Source of the DNA: Succinispira mobilis DSM 6222
GTDB taxonomy: Bacteria > Bacillota > Negativicutes > Acidaminococcales > Succinispiraceae
Assembly (NCBI RefSeq): GCF_000384135.1
Contig: NZ_KB913028.1
Coordinates: 1,391,351-1,455,350, forward strand
DNA: 64,000 nt
Direction of reading: 5' to 3'
Part shown: positions 42,648 to 51,022 of the stretch, one piece after another
Numbering within the stretch: the first letter of the stretch is position 1
Layout: every line of letters begins with the position of its first letter
Translations under genes and position numbers: made by a program
Notes under the pieces: generated by a model
The model's database searches: none
What the model saw: the letters and a program-made list of their open reading frames with translations, nothing else
What the model was told of the DNA's origin: nothing

Positions 42648-44273
42648 CTATTCTACAGCAATGAAATAGTGATATAGTGGTTGTCCGCCTGAATACACCT
42701 CTACTTCTAATTGTGGATATGTATTTTTAACTAAATCAACACTTGATTCAAGCTCTGTTATTGTTAATTCTGCACCAGAATACAATGTAATTATTTCTGA
42801 ATCTTCCTTTACAATTAAATTTAATGTATTTAACAAAACCGTTGCTATATCTCCTGCAAAGGTTATTACTTTATTCTTAACTACACCAATATGAGATCCT
42901 TTTTTTACGAGACTATCACCTAAATAACTATCACGAACCGCTGTAGTAATAGCCGCAGAACTAACCTTCTGAATTCTAGTACTCATAATTTGCAAGTTTT
43001 TTTCTAGAGTCTCACTGCTGTCAAAAACCATTATAGCTGCTATCCCTTGGGCAATATCATCAGTAGCCAAAACTTCAACTCGCTCACTGGCTAATTTTTT
43101 CACTTGATTTGCCGCCAGGATAATATTTTTATTATTGGGTAAAATAATATATTTTTCTGCTATATTACTATGAATTGCTGCCATAAAATCCTCAACAGCT
43201 GGATTCATAGTTTGCCCACCCGCTATTATTATTTCTGCTCCCAACTCTTCCATTATTTTAGATATTCCATCACCTGAGGCAACACTAATTATTGCTAGTG
43301 ACTTTGGAGCTCGTAATTGTATATGTTCATTATTGTGATACTGATCCGCCATATTATCAATTTTAATATCATGTAGACTACCCCAAGACATAGCCATTTC
43401 TAATATTCTGCCAGGATGATCGGTATGAATATGTACTTTAATCAATTCATCTGTAGCTACAACAACCATAGAATCACCTTTATCAACTAAGCTTTCTCGA
43501 ACTTCTTTTACTTTAATTTTAGTATTTTTTATTATAAACTCAGTGCAATACGGACGAATAATTTCATATGTTTCCAGCTCTTTTTTATAGTTGTCTTCAA
43601 CAATAACTGTCTCCAAATTATTTACCTTAATCGATTCCTCACTATTTAACAACCCTTGTAAACAACCTTCAAGAAAAACCAAAAGTCCTTTACCGCCAGC
43701 ATCTACCACCCCGGCTTGTTTTAAAACCGGCAATAAGTCTGGTGTTTTTCCTAACTCTTGATTTCCATATTCGATAGCTGCAATTAAAATTTGTTTAATA
43801 TTTAACTTATCTTTAGTTGCGCGATACGTTCCTTTTGCTATGCCCTTGGCTACTGTTAAAATTGTTCCCTCTACAGGTGTTGCTACAGCACGATAAGCAT
43901 AGAGTACTGCATATTTAAAAGCTTTGCCTATTTCCGCTGAACCAGCTTGGGCTTTACCGCTTAACCCTCGCGCTAACCCCCGAAAAATTTGTGAAAAAAT
44001 AACTCCTGAGTTACCTCTTGCACCCATAATTGCACTATCAGCAGCAATTTTGCTTAAAACACCAATGTTGTTTTCCCGACTTGACTCTATGGCTTTAGCA
44101 ACTGAGCCTAGCGTCAACAACATGTTTGTTCCTGTATCTCCATCAGGCACTGGAAATACATTTAATTTATTTATCGATTCATGCTCTTTCGAAAATTTCC
44201 GATAAGCAACCAATATCATCTTTTTAAAATCTAACCCATTTATAATTTCCTTATTCTCCAAATTATCCACCAT
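42648..44273 (-). CDS. fakA: DAK2 domain protein, fatty acid kinase FakA-like
   Basis: This is a kinase of 541 residues of the YloV/FakA family, which phosphorylates fatty acids bound to a DegV (FakB) protein. The N-terminal DhaL/DAK2 ATP-binding domain has the metal-binding aspartates in NVFPVPDGDTGTNML near residue 40 and MGARGNSGVIFSQI near residue 85. A middle domain and a C-terminal DegV-like domain follow, the usual architecture. The gene lies seven bases behind a DegV gene on the same strand, so the two likely form the fatty acid kinase pair. The start is the ATG at 44273. The role in dihydroxyacetone phosphorylation is unlikely. Confidence 0.87.
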   Translation of the reverse strand: MVDNLENKEIINGLDFKKMILVAYRKFSKEHESINKLNVFPVPDGDTGTNMLLTLGSVAKAIESSRENNIGVLSKIAADSAIMGARGNSGVIFSQIFRGLARGLSGKAQAGSAEIGKAFKYAVLYAYRAVATPVEGTILTVAKGIAKGTYRATKDKLNIKQILIAAIEYGNQELGKTPDLLPVLKQAGVVDAGGKGLLVFLEGCLQGLLNSEESIKVNNLETVIVEDNYKKELETYEIIRPYCTEFIIKNTKIKVKEVRESLVDKGDSMVVVATDELIKVHIHTDHPGRILEMAMSWGSLHDIKIDNMADQYHNNEHIQLRAPKSLAIISVASGDGISKIMEELGAEIIIAGGQTMNPAVEDFMAAIHSNIAEKYIILPNNKNIILAANQVKKLASERVEVLATDDIAQGIAAIMVFDSSETLEKNLQIMSTRIQKVSSAAITTAVRDSYLGDSLVKKGSHIGVVKNKVITFAGDIATVLLNTLNLIVKEDSEIITLYSGAELTITELESSVDLVKNTYPQLEVEVYSGGQPLYHYFIAVE

Positions 44274-44280
44274 CCATCTA

Positions 44281-45123
44281 CTATTTTGTTTTTTCTTGAA
44301 ATATTATCGCTATCACACCTGCACCTAAATGGCTAGCAACAACAGCACCTGCTTGTGTACAAGAAACAGGTATCTGCGGATACAATTTTTGTACTTGCTC
44401 AGTTAAAAGTTTAGCTTCTCCTTCTGCTTTTACATGAACAACGCCGATATATTCTAAGTTCTGATAATTATTTAATTCCTGTACCATTCGTTGCAAAGAC
44501 CTTGCACGTGTCCGCACTTTATCTAATAAGATTATTTTGCCTGCTTGCAAAGATAATACTGGTTTTATCTGTAATATTGTGCCAAACACCTTAGCAGCAC
44601 CACCAATGCGGCCACCCTTGTGTAAAAATTCCAAAGTTGCCGGCGTTAATAAAGTATGTGTTTTTTGAGCACGCTTTTCAAGTTCTATAACTATATCTGC
44701 AAAACTTTTTTCCTGCGTAATGCTGTTCATTGCAAATTCAACTAACTTATATAAACCGATAGCAGTACTAGTAGAGTCAATTACTGCAATCTCTTTATTA
44801 GCAACCATATTCGCTGCAGTCTTTGCGCCTTGTACAGTACCACTTAAGCCCGCAGCTAAACATAACACAATAATTTTGTTATTTGTTTTACTAAGTTCTT
44901 GAAATAGTGCTTGAAATTCTCCTATTGCTGGTTGTGAAGTTTTGGGATATTCGTTGTTCTTTTCCACCGTTTCTAACAGTTCTGTAACTTCCAATTGATT
45001 TTCGTTATATTCTACCCCAGCTAGATTAACTTTTAATGGTACAATATGTAAATTGTTATATCTATTCAATAATTTAGCATCTATTCCTGCTGTACTATCA
45101 ACAACTACCTGTATATTATCCAC
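44281..45123 (-). CDS. fakB: DegV family fatty acid-binding protein (FakB-like)
   Basis: This is a 280-residue DegV-domain protein that binds a single fatty acid and presents it to FakA. The N-terminal motif VVDSTAGIDAKLL, the TSQPAIGEF loop near residue 60, the SGTVQGAKTAA segment and the C-terminal HLGAGVIAIIF are family features. The start is the GTG at 45123 with AGGAGG seven bases upstream; a TTG two codons earlier abuts that site. It is translationally close to the fakA-like gene. Which fatty acid it binds is not readable. Confidence 0.88.
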   Translation of the reverse strand: MDNIQVVVDSTAGIDAKLLNRYNNLHIVPLKVNLAGVEYNENQLEVTELLETVEKNNEYPKTSQPAIGEFQALFQELSKTNNKIIVLCLAAGLSGTVQGAKTAANMVANKEIAVIDSTSTAIGLYKLVEFAMNSITQEKSFADIVIELEKRAQKTHTLLTPATLEFLHKGGRIGGAAKVFGTILQIKPVLSLQAGKIILLDKVRTRARSLQRMVQELNNYQNLEYIGVVHVKAEGEAKLLTEQVQKLYPQIPVSCTQAGAVVASHLGAGVIAIIFQEKTK

Positions 45124-45223
45124 TTCCAAACCTCCTAAGTTAAATGTATTAAACTTTATTGTACTAGATTTTCAGCTTTAAATATAGTAGGAAAACTTAC
45201 ACAAAATGATTTCAACTTCTAGT

Positions 45224-45293
45224 TTTGTACGCTAAAATGATTTTTGTATACATATTGACTTTTTGAATTCAAAATATTATTATGTACACAATG
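45224..45293 (+). promoter_or_regulatory. Candidate GntR operators before the kdu regulator gene
   Basis: Three related boxes occur upstream of the GntR gene: TTTTGTACG (45223-45231), TTTTGTATACATA (45242-45254, perfect core TGTATACA) and TATGTACACA (45281-45290). They resemble the TTGTATACAA-type sites of FadR/UxuR-like regulators. A TTGACT at 45255-45260 with an AT-rich region downstream may be the promoter. Confidence 0.5.
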
Positions 45294-45324
45294 TTAATTT
45301 ATAATAAATAATGAGGTAATAGCT

Positions 45325-46002
45325 TTGGATACGAATATATCTTTTACGGGACAAAAAATTTATGAAAAATTAAAAGAAGAAATTTTAACTTTAAAAATTA
45401 GGCCTGGGGAAAAAATATCTGAAAATGACATTTGTGAGCGCTTTAACGTATCCCGTACCCCAGTAAGAACTGCTTTTCAACGTCTCAATACTGATGGATT
45501 ATTAACTATTGAACCCTATAAAACCACTTATGCTTCGCTACTTAATTTAGAGCAAATTAAGCAACTAATCTATATGCGTTATGCAATTGAGAGTATGGTT
45601 TTACGAGACTTTTTAGCAGTAATGGAACCCATGACTATCGAGAAAATTAGGTATCGTCTTCGCCAACAAGAAGTACTTTTAAGTGGTAATTTTGAAGCTG
45701 AAGAATTCTATATTCTTGACGCTAAATTGCATAGTATTTGGTTTCATCAGACAAAAAAAGACGGGCTTTGGCAATATATTCAAGGTGCCCAAGCAAATTA
45801 TACTCGTTTCAGAATGTTGGACATGGTTGCCGTGAAAAACTTCCGCCAAATTCTAGATGAACATTTAGAATTATTTACAGCTATTGAAAATAAAGATTCC
45901 TCAAGTCTAGATGCAATAGTAAAAAAACATGTTTATGGTGGTATTAATCGTTTAGGTGAAAAATTAACTACTGAATTTACTGGCTATTTTTTACCACACT
46001 AG
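45325..46002 (+). CDS. GntR/FadR family regulator of the kdu genes
   Basis: This is a GntR-type repressor of 225 residues: a winged helix-turn-helix at about 8-70 (EEILTLKIRPGEKISENDICERFNVSRTPVR, two segments) and an FCD-type all-helical effector domain at about 80-215 with metal-ligand candidates (His in KLHSIWFHQ and in DEHLELF). The start codon is TTG at 45325 behind GAGGTAAT. It lies immediately before kduI and kduD and three candidate operators lie before it, so it likely represses the three-gene unit until a hexuronate breakdown product binds. Confidence 0.88.
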   Translation: MDTNISFTGQKIYEKLKEEILTLKIRPGEKISENDICERFNVSRTPVRTAFQRLNTDGLLTIEPYKTTYASLLNLEQIKQLIYMRYAIESMVLRDFLAVMEPMTIEKIRYRLRQQEVLLSGNFEAEEFYILDAKLHSIWFHQTKKDGLWQYIQGAQANYTRFRMLDMVAVKNFRQILDEHLELFTAIENKDSSSLDAIVKKHVYGGINRLGEKLTTEFTGYFLPH

Positions 46003-46047
46003 TTTTACTATGATTTTTATTAAATATAAATTTATAAGGAGTTTTTT

Positions 46048-46890
46048 ATGGAAATACGCTATTCTTGTAACCAACGCGATTTTAAAAAATATGATACAAC
46101 AACAATTCGCCAAGAGTTTTTAATTGAAGAACTCTTTCCCCTGGATAATCTTCAAGCTACCTATTCACATGTAGACAGAGTAGTTGTTCTTTCTACTATG
46201 CCAGTTGAGAAAACTATTTCTTTAGAGACAAATATTGATTGTTGGAAAAATTTAGGCGTTAAATTTTTTTTAGAAAGACGTGAATTAGGAATCATTAATA
46301 TCGGTGGCCCAGGATTAGTTCTTGCTGCAAACGAAAACTATCATTTAAACCGGTTAGATGCCCTATATCTATCTATGGGCACTAGTGATGTATTTTTTCG
46401 AGCACTAGATCCATGTAATCCTCCGAAATTCTATATGTGTTCAGCCCCAGCGCATAGAGCTTACCCAACTAAGCTAATCACTTTCAATAACGCTATTCAT
46501 CGCGAACTAGGAAGTTCAGAAACAGCTAACGCTAGAATTATTCATCAATTTATTCACCCTGAAATTTTAGAAACTTGTCAACTTAGTATGGGCTGTACTA
46601 TTTTAAAACCAGGTAGTGTGTGGAATACTATGCCGTCGCATACTCACGAACGCCGTATGGAAGTATATCTGTATTTTGATATAGCTAACGATCAAGTTGT
46701 TTTCCATTATATGGGTGAACCGACTGAAACTAGGCATGTAGTTATGCAAAATGAGCAAGCTATTATATCTCCTTCTTGGTCTATACATTCTGGTTGCGGA
46801 ACCGCAAACTATTCTTTTATTTGGTCAATGTTAGGCGAAAATAAAATTTTTGATGATATGGATCATATTAAAACCCCAGATTTAAAATAA
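46048..46890 (+). CDS. kduI: 5-keto-4-deoxyuronate isomerase
   Basis: This isomerase of 280 residues converts 5-dehydro-4-deoxy-D-glucuronate, from unsaturated uronates of pectin or glycosaminoglycans, into 2,5-diketo-3-deoxygluconate. The cupin metal site is visible as MPSHTHERRMEVYLYFD (H-x-H-x4-E), and HPEILETCQLSMG and STMPVEKTISLE are family segments. The ATG at 46048 follows AAGGAGTTTTTT. It lies between the GntR regulator and kduD. It matches the KduI family over its whole length. Confidence 0.95.
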   Translation: MEIRYSCNQRDFKKYDTTTIRQEFLIEELFPLDNLQATYSHVDRVVVLSTMPVEKTISLETNIDCWKNLGVKFFLERRELGIINIGGPGLVLAANENYHLNRLDALYLSMGTSDVFFRALDPCNPPKFYMCSAPAHRAYPTKLITFNNAIHRELGSSETANARIIHQFIHPEILETCQLSMGCTILKPGSVWNTMPSHTHERRMEVYLYFDIANDQVVFHYMGEPTETRHVVMQNEQAIISPSWSIHSGCGTANYSFIWSMLGENKIFDDMDHIKTPDLK

Positions 46891-46990
46891 TTTCTATAAG
46901 GAGCATAAAAGTTAATTTTTCAAATGTGAAATACTGCTAAGTGACGAGTATGTGAGAGAATATTTAAGATTTTAGAAGGAGGTACTCTTA

Positions 46991-47773
46991 ATGTCTATGA
47001 ATTGTTTTTCTTTATCAAATAAACTGGCTTTAGTAACTGGTGGCTCCTACGGCATCGGCTTTGCGATTGCTACAGCCTTAGCTGAAGCTGGTGCCAAAAT
47101 TGTTTTTTGTGATTTAAATGACGAACTAATTGAAAAAGGGCTAATAGCTTATCATAAACTAAATATTGCTGCTACTGGTTATGTATGTGATGTTACTAAT
47201 GAGTTAGCCGTTCAAGAAATGGTGAAAAAAATCGAAACCGATTTGGGTGTTATTGACATTTTAGTAAACAATGCTGGCATCATCAAACGAATTCCAATGT
47301 TAGAGATGAGTAGCACTGATTTCAGACAAGTAATTGATGTCGATTTAACTGCTCCTTTTATCGTCGCCAAAGCCGTATTATCCAGTATGATTAAACAGCG
47401 CCGCGGTAAAATTATAAATATTTGCTCAATGATGAGCGAATTAGGTCGAGAAACAGTATCAGCTTACGCTGCTGCTAAAGGTGGACTAAAAATGCTGACT
47501 AAAAACATTGCCTCAGAGTACGGCGAATATAATATTCAATGCAATGGTCTTGGCCCTGGCTATATTGCTACCCCACAAACCGAACCACTAAGAACCAACG
47601 GTCATCCTTTTAATAATTTTATTATTGCTAAAACTCCAGCCGCACGTTGGGGCACTCCTGAGGATTTGGCTGGCCCAGCAGTCTTTTTAGCTTCAACGGC
47701 CTCAGATTTCGTCAACGGGCATATTCTTTACGTTGACGGTGGCATTCTCGCTTATATTGGCAAACAACCCTAA
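46991..47773 (+). CDS. kduD: 2-dehydro-3-deoxy-D-gluconate 5-dehydrogenase
   Basis: This is a short-chain dehydrogenase of 260 residues that reduces the KduI product to 2-keto-3-deoxygluconate with NAD(P)H. The Rossmann motif is TGGSYGIGFAIA, the NNAG motif is present, and the catalytic tyrosine and lysine are in YAAAKGG. It closes the kdu unit and has a terminator at 47782-47825. The intergenic gap to kduI is about 100 bases and contains a second GGAG without a gene after it. No kdgK, kdgA, transporter or lyase gene is in the window, so the rest of the pathway must lie elsewhere. Confidence 0.92.
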   Translation: MSMNCFSLSNKLALVTGGSYGIGFAIATALAEAGAKIVFCDLNDELIEKGLIAYHKLNIAATGYVCDVTNELAVQEMVKKIETDLGVIDILVNNAGIIKRIPMLEMSSTDFRQVIDVDLTAPFIVAKAVLSSMIKQRRGKIINICSMMSELGRETVSAYAAAKGGLKMLTKNIASEYGEYNIQCNGLGPGYIATPQTEPLRTNGHPFNNFIIAKTPAARWGTPEDLAGPAVFLASTASDFVNGHILYVDGGILAYIGKQP

Positions 47774-47781
47774 ATACAAAT

Positions 47782-47825
47782 GGCTATCTCAACACAATAA
47801 GAAATTGTTAAGGTAGCCTCTTTCT
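47782..47825 (+). terminator. Terminator of the kdu operon
   Basis: GGCTATCTCAACA and TGTTAAGGTAGCC pair with one mismatch and are followed by a T-rich tract. Confidence 0.75.
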
Positions 47826-47921
47826 TGCAAAACATAGCGGCAATGTTATCATTTGTTTTATTTTGCTATTTTGCCACTTCGTTTGCTAAATAAAGTTTTA
47901 ATATTACTTACAACATAAAAG

Positions 47922-47966
47922 AGAGTGCCCCAAAATAGGTTTTTTAAGCCTTTTTTGCGACACTCT
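47922..47966 (-). terminator. Terminator of bioC
   Basis: AGAGTG and CACTCT enclose an imperfect inner stem (CCCCAAAA / TTTTTTG); the minus-strand side faces the bioC stop codon four bases away. Confidence 0.6.
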
Positions 47967-47970
47967 ATTT

Positions 47971-48774
47971 TTATTGCCTTTTCTGATGCAAACCATAAAT
48001 TATATGATAAGTTGCTCGCACTTGATTAGCCTTTTGATAAGTTGTTTGATATTCGTTCAACATCTGCAAAAGCAACCGCCTACTTACTAATAATTTTTCG
48101 CTTGTACTAGCATTGTTTGCACCAACTTTTTTTACGGACTGCAAAAACTCTTTCGCTGTATTAAAATATTCCGCTTGCTCTTCTTCTAGAAAAACTGTCT
48201 GCCAAGCTAAATTATTACTAAATTCTTGTAATTGTGTAGTTGTAACAAATTTGGGCCCATGCACGCCTGTATTTTCTAAGCCTAATTTTTTATAGGCTAA
48301 AGCAAAAGAATTATGCATTTCGTTAAAAGTTCGCTCGCCGAAAGTTGCATACAAAAGTTGTCCATTAAGTTCTAAGAGTTCTAAATATCTTTTAAAGGTT
48401 GCTTTATAATCTGTAAACCACTGAAAAACTGCATTAGAAGTTATTAAATCAAATTTCCCCCCTAATTCAATTTTCTCTCCATCGGCCAACTGATAACTAA
48501 TATTCGGATAAGCAGCTAATTTATGTTTAGTTATTGCAAGCATTTCTGCGGAAATATCTGTGGCCAAAATTTGCGCATGGGGATACTTTTCCGCTAGAAT
48601 TTGAGTATAATTACCAGTACCACAACCAATTTCTAAAATGGCTTGTGGATTTTTATTATTAGCCTCGAGTAGCTTTGCTAGTTTAGTCGCCATTTTTTTC
48701 TGAACCACCGCATAATTATCATAACTCTGAGCATTGCGACTAAAATGCAATTTAACTTGTTGTTTATCTAACAT
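47971..48774 (-). CDS. bioC: Malonyl-ACP O-methyltransferase BioC
   Basis: This SAM-dependent methyltransferase of 267 residues methylates malonyl-ACP to disguise it as a primer for pimelate (biotin) synthesis. The SAM-binding motif ILEIGCGTGNYTQIL near residue 46, the acidic loop LATDISAEML and the NAVFQWFTD segment match BioC. The ATG at 48774 lies inside the end of the bioH-like reading frame, which overlaps it by 11 bases. It is followed by a terminator. BioC partners with an esterase that removes the methyl group; here that partner is the damaged gene upstream. Confidence 0.9.
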   Translation of the reverse strand: MLDKQQVKLHFSRNAQSYDNYAVVQKKMATKLAKLLEANNKNPQAILEIGCGTGNYTQILAEKYPHAQILATDISAEMLAITKHKLAAYPNISYQLADGEKIELGGKFDLITSNAVFQWFTDYKATFKRYLELLELNGQLLYATFGERTFNEMHNSFALAYKKLGLENTGVHGPKFVTTTQLQEFSNNLAWQTVFLEEEQAEYFNTAKEFLQSVKKVGANNASTSEKLLVSRRLLLQMLNEYQTTYQKANQVRATYHIIYGLHQKRQ

Positions 48775-49472
48775 TTTCTAATCCTCCTAAACAACCCTCG
48801 ATGATTTCTCTAAATTTCAGCTCTTGAGTAAAAAAAGGAATATGTCCTGTTTTTTCTAGGAAATAACTCTTAGAGCCGCTAATATTTTTTGTAAATATCT
48901 CGCTGCACTTGGCAAACAAATTTGATCACTAAGGCCATGAATTATTTTACAAGGTACTTTTATTTGCCCTAATTTATTTCTTAAATCTTGCTCTAGCAAA
49001 TAAGTTAGACCTTTATTCAGACTATTTAAATTTAACTGATAAAAATTTGTTGCGTATTCTTGCAAATATACTTGCTTATAAGGCTCTTCAGTTTCACAAA
49101 ACATTAATTGATAAAACCCTGCTTGAGTTTGTTGTTGATTACGGTTCAACTTTCTTTGCAAATTTTTTACAACCGTTGCATCCAAACCAGCTTGATAGTC
49201 ATCCACCTTAGTGAATTTTGCAGTTGTTGAAACTAAAATTATTTGTTTTATTTTATCGCTATGTTTTAGCGCCAATTCTAATGCTAACATTCCCCCTAAG
49301 CTCCAACCTAAAACATTTATTTGCTCTTGTTTTTCTTGCCAACAAGCTAAAAAGCTTTCTCTAATGAGCTATATTCGGAAAAATCAGTTTCATCAGGTTC
49401 TACCGCTAACTGTTTTAGCCATTTTGGCCAAATTTTCTTATCTGTTGCCCAACCAGTAATCAAAAATAGCAT
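48764..49472 (-). pseudogene. bioH: BioH-like carboxylesterase broken by two frameshifts
   Basis: This is an alpha/beta-hydrolase gene, probably the pimeloyl-ACP methyl ester esterase partner of BioC. It starts at the ATG at 49472 (after GAGGTAATT) with MLFLITGWATDKKIWPKWL. At 49349-49353 a run of five A bases (plus strand) shifts the frame; restoring a sixth joins it to LACWQEK and the nucleophile motif GWSLGG. At 48885-48890 a run of six T bases shifts it again; restoring a seventh gives NISGSKSYFLEKTGHIPFF with the catalytic histidine. The repaired gene would have about 237 codons and overlap bioC. Both lesions are one-base losses in homopolymers, so mutation, phase variation or sequencing error must be considered. 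Confidence 0.82.
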
Positions 49473-49638
49473 AATTACCTCATCATTTTTTATAATTTAA
49501 AATTCAATGACTTATAAAATCTAGGGACTTATTAATTAATATCATGATCCCAGTTATTTTAACTAGTTTTTCAAAAAAAATTGCTTTATCTGCCAATACT
49601 ACTTATTCATCTAAAATTTAGTAAATAATAAAAAAGAT

Positions 49639-49678
49639 AACCTTGTAAGCCTATTGTTTTTAAAAGGTTTACAAGGTT
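49639..49678 (-). terminator. Terminator of the alpha/beta hydrolase gene
   Basis: AACCTTGTAAGCC and GGTTTACAAGGTT pair with one wobble; the minus strand continues into a T-rich tract. It lies about 55 bases past the stop codon. Confidence 0.75.
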
Positions 49679-49732
49679 GTTATATTGAAAAATTATATCT
49701 ATGTCAAATTTTCAAATAACCATATTTTTATT

Positions 49733-50680
49733 TTACTGCCAATCAAATTGTACTAAAAAATTGTTTATTGCCTCTTGATACAATTGCAGATCAACATTTA
49801 AGGCTCGAGCATGCTCAGCTCCTTGCGCATAATAAATTGCTTTTATCCCTTTTTTTTCATTAAATAGAACGGTTGACATTTCAGTTGGCACAAAATCGTC
49901 TTTACTACCATGAATAAACAAAATCGGTGTTTCTATATCTGCTATATTGGCCTTGGGCGAAACTTCGCTCAGCCAAAACCCCGACCTTGTTTTACAAACT
50001 AAACTTAAATAATTTAATATTACCGGCCGTAAAATTGGCGGAATACTATAGTCCGCACTGCGCAAATAATACAAATCATATAAATCTGAATAGGCACAAT
50101 CTGCAATATAAAAATCAACTTGTTTGGTATTTGCATATTTTGCGGCATGCATTAATGCGGTAGCCGCTCCCATAGATTCACCATGTACACCTAACTTCCC
50201 CTGAGGATAGCGTTTTTGCAAAAATTCCACAATGGTTTGCAAATCTTCTTGCTCATAGAACCCATAACTGGGGTTATAACCTCCAGTTTGTCCATGATTA
50301 CGACTATCATAAACTAAAACATTAAACCCTTGTCGCAAAAAAATTGGCGCATATTTCATAGCGCTCCATTTATGATCTTTGCCATTTCCATGGACTAAAA
50401 TAACAGTTTTAGTCGTTGCCTGCGGTTGCAAATACAACTTAGCATTGATTTTATAAGCAAAAGCTGAATCCAAAAGTAGACCCTCTGCTTTTAATTTTTC
50501 TAACTCCTGATTATTTATTTTTAACTCTTGTATTTCTTGCTTGTAGCGATCTTTAGTATAAAGATTTTTTTTATTAAAATCCATTATTATACTATAAAAA
50601 TAATTACCGACTGCGATAAAAATTAAATTAACTAACAAAATCACTATTATTCCATATTTTATTATCTTCTTTTTATTCAA
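49733..50680 (-). CDS. Membrane-anchored alpha/beta hydrolase
   Basis: This is an alpha/beta-hydrolase of 315 residues anchored by an N-terminal membrane helix (residues 8-28). The oxyanion strand is TVILVHGNGKDHKWSAMKYA, the nucleophile serine is in GVHGESMGAATAL, the aspartate in HGSKDDFVPTEMS and the histidine in GAEHARAL. The family (YqkD-like, DUF1749/peptidase S9-like hydrolases) has broad, mostly unknown substrates. The start codon is TTG at 50680 behind GGAGGTACTAAGG. It is monocistronic. The substrate is not known. Confidence 0.86.
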   Translation of the reverse strand: MNKKKIIKYGIIVILLVNLIFIAVGNYFYSIIMDFNKKNLYTKDRYKQEIQELKINNQELEKLKAEGLLLDSAFAYKINAKLYLQPQATTKTVILVHGNGKDHKWSAMKYAPIFLRQGFNVLVYDSRNHGQTGGYNPSYGFYEQEDLQTIVEFLQKRYPQGKLGVHGESMGAATALMHAAKYANTKQVDFYIADCAYSDLYDLYYLRSADYSIPPILRPVILNYLSLVCKTRSGFWLSEVSPKANIADIETPILFIHGSKDDFVPTEMSTVLFNEKKGIKAIYYAQGAEHARALNVDLQLYQEAINNFLVQFDWQ

Positions 50681-51022
50681 CCTTAGTACCTCCAGCTTCT
50701 TTGTTTAATAATAGCTTGAGTGTGTAAAATAACTATCCTTTAATAATTTTTTACCCCCAAAACTATTTTGCCAAATTTTAAAATAAAAATCATAATTTGT
50801 CAATTAAGACATGTTCACTGATAAATTTAAAGCATAAACAAAAGCTGGCCCAAGATATTTTCTATCTTAAACCAGCTTTTTTCCCAACTATTTATAACTA
50901 TAAAATCCAATGAAAAACTATCCAATTTTATTTAGTTATAAACATTTTCTATTTTTTATAAACTTTACAATAAAAATAACTTTAATTACTAACTATCTTT
51001 TTTAAATTATACGTTCATTAAA
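50681..51022. other. 342-base intergenic region with a terminator hairpin
   Basis: The stretch is AT-rich with no reading frame supported by a ribosome-binding site. A hairpin at 50840-50882 (AAAAGCTGG / CCAGCTTTTTT with an inner AAGATA / TATCTT stem) probably ends the TRAP transporter transcript, although it lies about 140 bases past the stop codon. I see nothing else in it. Confidence 0.6.
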
